Of a stretch of 10,859 bases of DNA, positions 5,637 through 10,859 are shown piece after piece. Where the stretch lies: positions 1 through 10,859 of the forward strand of contig USAC01000073.1 of NCBI GenBank assembly GCA_900552475.1, read 5' to 3'. The stretch's first letter is position 1. The number at the start of each line of letters is the position of its first letter. The position numbers and the translations under genes were made by a program. The notes under the pieces were generated by a model. That model worked only from the letters and a program-made list of their open reading frames with translations, ran no database searches and had not been told where the DNA came from. Origin of the DNA: an uncultured Eubacteriales bacterium (GTDB lineage: Bacteria; Bacillota; Clostridia; Oscillospirales; Oscillospiraceae).

Positions 5637-6806
5637 ATGTATCACATTCAGACTCTCAACAAGATTTCCGCAGCCGGTCTCAAGCGCTTCGACCCCGAGC
5701 ACTATCAGGTCAGCGACAGCCAGACGAATCCCGAGGGCATCATGGTCCGCTCGGCCAAGCTCCTCGACATGGACTTCCCGTCCGAGCTGCTCGCCATCGC
5801 CCGTGCGGGCGTGGGCGTGAACAACATCCCCATCGAGCGCTGCTCCGAGGCGGGCATCGCCGTGTTCTCCACCCCCGGTGCCAACGCCAACGCCGTGAAG
5901 GAGCTGGTGCTGTGCGCCATGCTGATCGGCTCGCGCGATATCCCCGGCGCGCTGAACTGGGTGCGCGAGCAGGCCGCGTCCGGCGTGGAGGTCTCTACCG
6001 TCGTCGAAAAGGGCAAGTCCGCCTTTGTCGGCCCCGAGATCTTCCGCAAGACGCTCGGTGTCGTGGGTCTCGGCGCGATCGGCTCCCTCGTCGCCAACGC
6101 CGCCATCCAGCTCGGCATGGACGTGTACGGCTACGATCCGTTCCTGTCCGTCGACGCCGCCCTGCGCCTTGACCACCACATCCACATCGTCAAGGACATC
6201 CGCGACCTCTACAAGCGCTCCGACTACGTCACCTTCCACATCCACTGCACCGACCAGACCCGCGGCATGGTCGACGCCGATGCCATTGCCTCCATGAAGC
6301 GCGGCATCCGCGTCATCAACCTCGCCCGCGGCGAGATCGTGCAGGACGACGCGATGATCCCCGCGCTGGAGACGGGCCGCGTCGCCGCCTACATCACCGA
6401 CTTCCCGAACAACCGCCTGCTCGCCGCGCCGCACGTCGTCGCAATGCCGCACCTCGGCGCCTCCACCCCGGAGAGCGAGCAGAACTGCGCCGTCATGGCC
6501 GCCGACGAGCTGAAGGATTACCTCGAGACGGGCAACGTCCGCAACTCCGTGAACCTGCCCGCCGTGTCCATGACGCCGAGCGGCGTGATGCGCCTGTGCA
6601 TCCTGCACAAGAACGTGCCCGGCATGCTGGCCAATATCACCACGCTCTTTGGCCGCGACGGCGTGAACGTCGAGAACCTGAGCAACAAGTCCAAGGGCGA
6701 CTGGGCCTATACGATGGTCGACCTCGCCGCGCACATCGGCGACGATGTGCTGCAGGACGTGCGCGCGATGGAGCACGTCGTCCGCGTCCGCGCCATCAAC
6801 TGGTAA
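5637..6806 (+). CDS. serA: D-3-phosphoglycerate dehydrogenase
   Basis: Cytoplasmic NAD-dependent enzyme for the first step of serine synthesis (3-phosphoglycerate to 3-phosphohydroxypyruvate), 389 residues. The Rossmann motif GVVGLGAIG is at 141-149, the catalytic arginine in NLARGE at Arg231, and the histidine in PHLGAST at His272. A C-terminal ACT domain starts near residue 318 and is the likely site of serine feedback. It is the short bacterial form with a single ACT domain. By hand alignment with E. coli SerA, the usual catalytic glutamate of the VFPTEP segment falls on Asn259 (DFPNNR), and this segment is shorter than in E. coli. The ATG at 5637 follows AGGAGG (5622-5627) by 9 bases. An in-frame ATG at 5610 is inside the leader hairpin and has no ribosome binding site. 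No serC or serB lies beside it. The family is certain; substrate assignment is strong but not absolute among 2-hydroxyacid dehydrogenases. Confidence 0.9.
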   Translation: MYHIQTLNKISAAGLKRFDPEHYQVSDSQTNPEGIMVRSAKLLDMDFPSELLAIARAGVGVNNIPIERCSEAGIAVFSTPGANANAVKELVLCAMLIGSRDIPGALNWVREQAASGVEVSTVVEKGKSAFVGPEIFRKTLGVVGLGAIGSLVANAAIQLGMDVYGYDPFLSVDAALRLDHHIHIVKDIRDLYKRSDYVTFHIHCTDQTRGMVDADAIASMKRGIRVINLARGEIVQDDAMIPALETGRVAAYITDFPNNRLLAAPHVVAMPHLGASTPESEQNCAVMAADELKDYLETGNVRNSVNLPAVSMTPSGVMRLCILHKNVPGMLANITTLFGRDGVNVENLSNKSKGDWAYTMVDLAAHIGDDVLQDVRAMEHVVRVRAINW

Positions 6807-6817
6807 AACCCAAATTG

Positions 6818-6860
6818 ATAAAAAGCTCGCCCGGAGATTTTCTCCGGGCGAGCTTTTTAT
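6818..6860. terminator. Strong bidirectional terminator after serA
   Basis: A perfect 20-bp stem (6818-6837 with 6841-6860) and a TTT loop, GC-rich in the middle and with A-tract/T-tract ends on both strands. It starts 11 bases after the serA stop codon and can act on both strands; serA and the FMN enzyme gene converge here. Confidence 0.9.
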
Positions 6861-6871
6861 TCCGTTTTCAG

Positions 6872-7053
6872 GTCTCACCGAGTTCGCGGCCCGCAGGCCG
6901 CGAATAAGTTCCAATCCGTTATTTGCGGCGGCGTGTACGTCGCAAATAACACTTTGCGCGCAGTGCAGTGTCGCAGCCCCGCCATAGGCAGGGCAAGGCG
7001 CGGAACGAAGCGAGACTCTTTCACCTGAAAAGGGCAGTGCCCTTTTCAGGTGA
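6872..7053. repeat. Intergenic structured repeat, copy B
   Basis: Second copy of the element at 4031-4208, in the same orientation. Hairpin 1 is 6883-6904 (perfect 9-bp stem, loop CGCA). Hairpin 2 is 6918-6950 (13 bp including one G-T pair, loop GCGTGTA). A branched region is 6951-7016, whose outer GTCTC (6872-6876) and GAGAC (7012-7016) pair exactly. Hairpin 4 is 7021-7053 (perfect 15-bp stem, loop AGT). Relative to copy A, hairpin 1 has a T-A to C-G change at its tip, hairpin 2 has a T-A to A-T swap, and hairpin 4 has an almost wholly different sequence with the same shape. It fills the space between the serA terminator and the stop codon of the leftward FMN enzyme. Confidence 0.8.
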
Positions 7054-7059
7054 GGTATT

Positions 7060-8079
7060 TCAGGGTCTAAAAACAATCTCGCGGGTGATCTCGTCCAGCG
7101 AGTGGACGCCGCACATGGCCATGCCGTCGCGCAGCTCGGCGGTGAGCTTGCGGACATAGGCGTCCACGCCCTCGGCGGCGCCGCCGTAGACCATCGTCAC
7201 GAACGGGCGGCCGATCAGCACGCCGTCCGCGCCCAGCGCCAGCGCCTTCAGCACGTCCAGACCCGTGCGGATGCCGCCGTCGACGAAGATCTTCATCTGG
7301 CCGCCCACCTCGTCGGCGATGGCGGGCAGCACCTCGGCCGTGGCCGGGCACTGGTCAAGCACGCGGCCGCCGTGGTTGGAGACGACAATGCCGGATGCGC
7401 CCGCCTCGAGCGCCTTGCGCGCGCCCTTGACGGTCATGATGCCCTTAATGATAAAGGGCTTTTTCGCATAGTCGATGATCTCGCGCAGCTCGGGGACGGT
7501 CTTGCTGCCGGCCGGCGGGGTCAGGTTCTGCAGGAAGGGCAGGCCCGCCGCGTCGATGTCCATCGCGATGGCGACGGGGTCGGCCTTGCGCACCTGCTCG
7601 AGCTTGGCAAAGACCGTGTCGCGGTCCCACGGCTTCACCGTCGGGACGCCCATGCCGCCCGCGGCGGAGATCGCGGCGAGCGCGCCGTCCATAACGGCGG
7701 CGTTCGTGCCGTCGCCGGTGAAGGCGAGGACGCCCGACTTCGCGCAGGACGAGACGAGCAGGTCGTTATAGGTCAGGTCGTCGTACTTGTCGCCGTAGTG
7801 CAGCTTCATCGCGCCGACGGGGGCGGCCATGACGGGGGCGACCAGCTTCGTGCCGAAGAAGTCGAACGTGCTGTCGGCGGGGCCGTTTTCGCAGATCGTG
7901 TCCATGTTCAGGCAGAGCTCCTGCCACTTCTGATAGTTGCGGATAAAGCCCGTGCCGAGGCCCTTCGCGCCGGGGCCGGGGACGGTATTGCGGCAGCCCA
8001 GACCGTTGCAGACGGGACATGCCTTGCAGTAGGGGCCCATGCAGGTGCGCGCCTGTGCCAAAACCTCATTGTAATCCAT
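7060..8079 (-). CDS. FMN-dependent alpha-hydroxy-acid oxidizing enzyme with N-terminal cysteine cluster
   Basis: A 339-residue TIM-barrel flavoenzyme of the FMN_dh family (lactate oxidase, glycolate oxidase, L-lactate dehydrogenase). The core is clear: Lys212 in IIKGI, the catalytic histidine and arginine in SNHGGRVLD (234-242, His236, Arg239), and the phosphate-binding segments VDGGIRTG (266-273) and LIGRPF (288-293). It would oxidise an L-2-hydroxy acid to the 2-oxo acid; in an anaerobe the acceptor is probably not oxygen. An unusual N-terminus carries five cysteines (13, 18, 21, 24, 29) followed by a glycine-rich segment, which could bind a metal or Fe-S cluster. The GOX-type N-terminal tyrosine motif is not obvious. 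The ATG at 8079 has GGAGGA (8085-8090) 5 bases upstream and a promoter at 8169-8197. Substrate unknown. Confidence 0.88.
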   Translation of the reverse strand: MDYNEVLAQARTCMGPYCKACPVCNGLGCRNTVPGPGAKGLGTGFIRNYQKWQELCLNMDTICENGPADSTFDFFGTKLVAPVMAAPVGAMKLHYGDKYDDLTYNDLLVSSCAKSGVLAFTGDGTNAAVMDGALAAISAAGGMGVPTVKPWDRDTVFAKLEQVRKADPVAIAMDIDAAGLPFLQNLTPPAGSKTVPELREIIDYAKKPFIIKGIMTVKGARKALEAGASGIVVSNHGGRVLDQCPATAEVLPAIADEVGGQMKIFVDGGIRTGLDVLKALALGADGVLIGRPFVTMVYGGAAEGVDAYVRKLTAELRDGMAMCGVHSLDEITREIVFRP

Positions 8080-8168
8080 AAAAATCCTCCCTTACGAAAT
8101 GATAAAAAATGTGATGTGTTCTCTCTTCACGCGGGTGGCTGTCCGCGCAAAATATGGGTACGGACAAG

Positions 8169-8197
8169 AATATAATGCAAATTCGCCGGGAAATCAA
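8169..8197 (-). promoter_or_regulatory. Sigma-A-type promoter of the FMN enzyme gene
   Basis: On the minus strand, -35 TTGATT (8192-8197), a 17-base spacer and -10 TATATT (8169-8174). Transcription would start near 8162, about 82 bases before the ATG. A short 5-bp inverted repeat (8130-8134/8143-8147) lies in the leader. Confidence 0.65.
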
Positions 8198-8558
8198 CCT
8201 TTCCGTCAGAATTTTGCAACCTCTGGGATTTTGTGCAATTTGACATTGTTAAAATTGTTTCAGCTTTTGCAAAGCAGTTGCATTGAATTTGTTTGAAATT
8301 CGCATCTTTTCTCTTTTTTCTTGCCTATACAGCCAAATTTCTCCGAAAAAAGTTGCTCTAAAAAATTTTCACAGAAGTTATTCTTCCGTCCTGCTCGTTA
8401 ATTGTGTCACAGCTCCGTCAGCGCTGTTTGCCAAAAATGCAAAAGCTCTCTTCCCCGTATCGATTTTTTCCTGTCGAAAACCACAAAAACGAGATATTGT
8501 CAAAATCACGAACCGTGTCATAAATTTTTTTAGCTTTCCTGAAAAATAGTCTGGAAAT
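8198..8558. other. AT-rich spacer between divergent promoters, no gene seen
   Basis: This stretch is much more AT-rich than the flanking genes. Short open frames on both strands lack ribosome binding sites and recognisable protein features. Only small inverted repeats are visible (CAATTT/AAATTG at 8236-8241/8252-8257; GAATTT/AAATTC at 8285-8290/8296-8301; ACAGC/GCTGT at 8409-8413/8423-8427). A TTGACA at 8240-8245 has no good -10 partner. It may hold upstream regulatory DNA or an unseen small RNA. Confidence 0.5.
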
Positions 8559-8587
8559 TTGACTGTATAGAGCGGTTTTCTTATAAT
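8559..8587 (+). promoter_or_regulatory. Strong sigma-A-type promoter of hppA
   Basis: -35 TTGACT (8559-8564), a 17-base spacer and a perfect TATAAT (8582-8587). Transcription would begin near 8594, with a leader of about 67 bases that contains a small hairpin GCCGC/GCGGC (8614-8618/8623-8627) and a purine-rich stretch. Confidence 0.85.
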
Positions 8588-8660
8588 GTATGCGGAAATT
8601 CCATAGGACCTTAGCCGCGACTGCGGCGAGGAAAAAAAGAAGGAAAACGAGGGAAATCAT

Positions 8661-10751
8661 ATGGAAACATACCTGCTGATTGCCGCGCTTGTCGGTGCGG
8701 CAGCTGCGCTGATTTTCGCACTGATTCAGCGTAGTCACGTCATGAAGGCGTCCGAGGGCAATGAAAAGATGGTCAAGATTGCACAGGCCATCCGCTCCGG
8801 CGCCAACGCTTACCTGAAGCGTCAGTACACCACTGTCGCCAAGGTGTTTGTGGTCGTATTCATCATCCTGTTGGCGATCGCCTTCCTGTCCAAGGGCGAG
8901 ATGCTCTCCCGCGTGACGCCGTTCGCGTTCCTGACGGGCGGTATCTGGTCGATGCTGGCCGGCCTGATCGGCATGAAGATCGCCACGAACGCCAACGCCC
9001 GCACCGCGCAGGCCGCTTCCGAGAGCCTGAACCGCGGTCTGCGTGTCGCGTTCTCCTCCGGCTCCGTCATGGGCTTCACCGTCGTCGGTCTCGGCATGCT
9101 TGATATCGCACTGTGGTTCTTCGGCCTGCGCTTCATTGGCGGTCTGGACTCCGACACGCTGGCCAACATCATGGTCATGAACGGCATGGGCGCGTCCTTT
9201 ATGGCGCTGTTTGCCCGTGTGGGCGGCGGTATCTACACCAAGGCTGCTGACGTCGGTGCTGACCTCGTCGGTAAGGTCGAGGCCGGTATCCCCGAGGACG
9301 ATCCCCGTAACCCCGCTACCATCGCCGACAACGTCGGTGATAACGTCGGCGACGTGGCCGGCATGGGCGCTGACCTGTACGAGAGCTATGTCGGCTCCAT
9401 TCTGGCGACCTTCGCTCTGTCCGCCGCCGCCGGCTACGGCTGGAACGGCATGCTGCTGCCCGTGGCGCTGGCCGTGTGCGGCATCATCTGCTCCATCATC
9501 GGCTCCTTCCTAGTCAAGACCAAGGAGAACGCCACGCAGCTGAGCCTGCTGAAGAGCCTGCGCACCGGTACCTACACCGCCGCCATCCTCTCCGCCGTCA
9601 TCGCGATCCCCCTGTGCTACTTCATCCTCGGCAGCGATAACCACTGCTGGGGCGTGTATGTCGCTATCCTCTGCGGCCTGATCGGCGGCTGCGCCATCGG
9701 CTACTTCACCGAGTACTACACCTCCGATAACTACAAGCCCACGCAGGAGCTCGCCGCCGCGTCCGAGACCGGCAGCGCCACCGTCATCATCGGCGGTATC
9801 TCTCTGGGTCTGCGCTCCACAGCCGCTTCCATCCTGGTCGTCGGCGCGGCTGTTATCATCAGCTTCTTCTGCGCCGGCGGCAGCGCCAGCTTCAACCAGG
9901 GTCTGTACGGCATCGGTATCGCCGGCGTCGGCATGCTGAGCACGCTGGGCATCACCCTCGCCACCGACGCCTATGGCCCCGTGGCCGATAACGCCGGCGG
10001 CATCGCCGAGATGGCCGGCCTGCCCGAGGAGGTCCGTGACCGCACCGACGCGCTCGACTCCCTCGGCAACACCACCGCCGCCACCGGTAAGGGCTTCGCC
10101 ATCGGCTCCGCTTCCCTGACCGCTCTGGCTCTGCTGGTTTCCTATGTGAACATCGTCCAGACCCGCACGAGCGAGGTGCTGGACTTCACCCTGACCAAGC
10201 CGTCTGTTCTGGTTGGTATGTTCGTTGGCGCGATGCTGACGTTCGTGTTCTCTGCCCTGACGATGAGCGCCGTGCAGAAGGCTGCCGAGTCCATCGTGGT
10301 GGAGGTTCGCCGTCAGTTCCGCGAGATCACCGGCATCATGGAGTACAAGGTTGACCCCGACTACTCCGCCTGTGTCGACCTGTGCACCAAGGGCGCTCTG
10401 CACGAGATGGTCGCCCCTGCGATCCTCGCCGTGGTCGTCCCCATCCTGACCGGTCTGATCCTTGGGCCGACCGGCGTTGTCGGTCTGCTCGGCGGCGTGT
10501 CCGTCACGGGCTTCGCGATGGCCGTGTTCATGTCCAATGCCGGTGGTGCGTGGGATAACGCCAAGAAGTACATTGAGGCCGGCCACCACGGCGGCAAGGG
10601 CTCCAACGAGCACAAGGCGGCCGTCGTCGGCGACACCGTGGGCGATCCCTTCAAGGATACCTCCGGCCCGTCCCTGAACATCCTCATCAAGCTGTGCTCC
10701 ACGGTCTCCATCGTGTTCGCCGGCCTGATCATCCGCTTCTCCCTGCTGTAA
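8661..10751 (+). CDS. hppA: Membrane-bound ion-pumping pyrophosphatase (potassium-dependent type)
   Basis: A 696-residue polytopic membrane protein that couples pyrophosphate hydrolysis to outward pumping of H+ or Na+. Length and hydrophobic pattern fit the family (about 16 membrane helices). The pyrophosphate site is clear: GGGIYTKAADVGADLVGKVE (188-207), followed by DDPRNP, DNVGDNVGD (223-231), and the C-terminal GDTVGDPFKDTSGP (657-670). The GNTTAATGKG segment (469-478) has alanine at 473, where potassium-independent enzymes have lysine, so it should need K+. Whether it pumps sodium or protons cannot be decided by eye. The ATG at 8661 has GAGGGA (8649-8654) 6 bases upstream and a near-consensus promoter. 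A single-gene unit, probably highly expressed, conserving energy from biosynthetic pyrophosphate. Confidence 0.97.
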   Translation: METYLLIAALVGAAAALIFALIQRSHVMKASEGNEKMVKIAQAIRSGANAYLKRQYTTVAKVFVVVFIILLAIAFLSKGEMLSRVTPFAFLTGGIWSMLAGLIGMKIATNANARTAQAASESLNRGLRVAFSSGSVMGFTVVGLGMLDIALWFFGLRFIGGLDSDTLANIMVMNGMGASFMALFARVGGGIYTKAADVGADLVGKVEAGIPEDDPRNPATIADNVGDNVGDVAGMGADLYESYVGSILATFALSAAAGYGWNGMLLPVALAVCGIICSIIGSFLVKTKENATQLSLLKSLRTGTYTAAILSAVIAIPLCYFILGSDNHCWGVYVAILCGLIGGCAIGYFTEYYTSDNYKPTQELAAASETGSATVIIGGISLGLRSTAASILVVGAAVIISFFCAGGSASFNQGLYGIGIAGVGMLSTLGITLATDAYGPVADNAGGIAEMAGLPEEVRDRTDALDSLGNTTAATGKGFAIGSASLTALALLVSYVNIVQTRTSEVLDFTLTKPSVLVGMFVGAMLTFVFSALTMSAVQKAAESIVVEVRRQFREITGIMEYKVDPDYSACVDLCTKGALHEMVAPAILAVVVPILTGLILGPTGVVGLLGGVSVTGFAMAVFMSNAGGAWDNAKKYIEAGHHGGKGSNEHKAAVVGDTVGDPFKDTSGPSLNILIKLCSTVSIVFAGLIIRFSLL

Positions 10752-10818
10752 GTAAAATGCAAAAAAGAACCCTGCGGCACAGGTGAACAGGCCCAGTAAA
10801 AACGGACAATAGACAAAA

Positions 10819-10858
10819 CACCCCCTGATGTAGGAAAATAGAACTACATCAGGGGGTG
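10819..10858. terminator. Terminator-like hairpin at the right edge
   Basis: A perfect 15-bp stem (10819-10833 with 10844-10858) and a 10-base loop. On the minus strand it is followed by TTTTG, so it could terminate a leftward gene lying beyond the window. It is also the first strong hairpin after hppA (68 bases past its stop), but the plus-strand T-run, if any, lies outside the window. Confidence 0.7.
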
Positions 10859-10859
10859 C

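Noticed and set aside
6865..7051. Target-site duplications around the repeats: TTTTCAGGT at 6865-6873 and 7043-7051, and TAAAAAG at 4025-4031 and 4211-4217
   Set aside because: Lengths differ (9 and 7), the right copy around B lies inside the terminal hairpin stem, and the A copy is a low-complexity A-tract shared with a terminator. There is not enough evidence for insertion.
5508..7157. A 549-codon minus-strand frame opposite serA, and similar ones opposite hppA (9510-10613) and the phosphatase (4194-5483, plus)
   Set aside because: They are mirror frames of strong genes in high-GC DNA, without ribosome binding sites or domain features.
8099..8738. Small frames in the spacer before hppA (plus 8099-8296 and 8283-8549, minus 8418-8738)
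   Set aside because: They are AT-rich, without ribosome binding sites or conserved-looking segments, and one crosses the hppA promoter and start.

Overview
The window looks like chromosomal DNA from a high-GC, anaerobic, low-copy-number Clostridia-type Firmicute, most likely an Oscillospiraceae-like gut bacterium. This is inference from GC-rich genes separated by AT-rich spacers, strong AGGAGG ribosome binding sites, near-consensus sigma-A promoters, and gene families typical of that group: a stand-alone E2-like acyltransferase, a cysteine-rich FMN hydroxy-acid enzyme and an alanine-type membrane pyrophosphatase. No phage, insertion sequence, CRISPR array, tRNA or rRNA was seen.

Layout. Positions 1-3917 are a leftward block: a promoter at 3889-3917, an E2/CAT-like acyltransferase (2917-3792), an adenylate-forming acyl-CoA ligase (1173-2924, 8-base overlap), a YheO/DauR-type PAS-HTH regulator (474-1169, 3-base gap), and after 94 bases a thioredoxin (1-379, running off the left edge) whose C-terminal end turns into what looks like the end of the chaperone Hsp33. 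Positions 4248-5354 hold a leftward lipoprotein tyrosine phosphatase with its own terminator and promoter. It is divergent from serA (5637-6806, rightward), whose promoter is straddled by a long perfect dyad. A leftward FMN-dependent alpha-hydroxy-acid enzyme (7060-8079) and a rightward membrane pyrophosphatase, hppA (8661-10751), diverge from a roughly 580-base AT-rich spacer.

The most notable unexplained structure is a pair of intergenic elements (4031-4208 and 6872-7053). They are about 82 percent identical over about 150 columns by hand alignment. Each folds into a series of hairpins in which several differences are paired compensatory changes, and each ends in a long hairpin whose fold is kept although its sequence is not. 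Both lie just beyond the stop codon of a leftward gene. They look like members of a dispersed structured repeat or RNA family.

How the genes work together. The acyltransferase, ligase and regulator are probably one transcription unit: the ligase would make an acyl-CoA, the E2-like protein could use or bind it, and the PAS-HTH protein may control the unit. The substrate cannot be read from the sequence. The remaining genes are housekeeping or single-gene units: serine synthesis, hydroxy-acid oxidation, pyrophosphate-driven ion pumping and an exported phosphatase.
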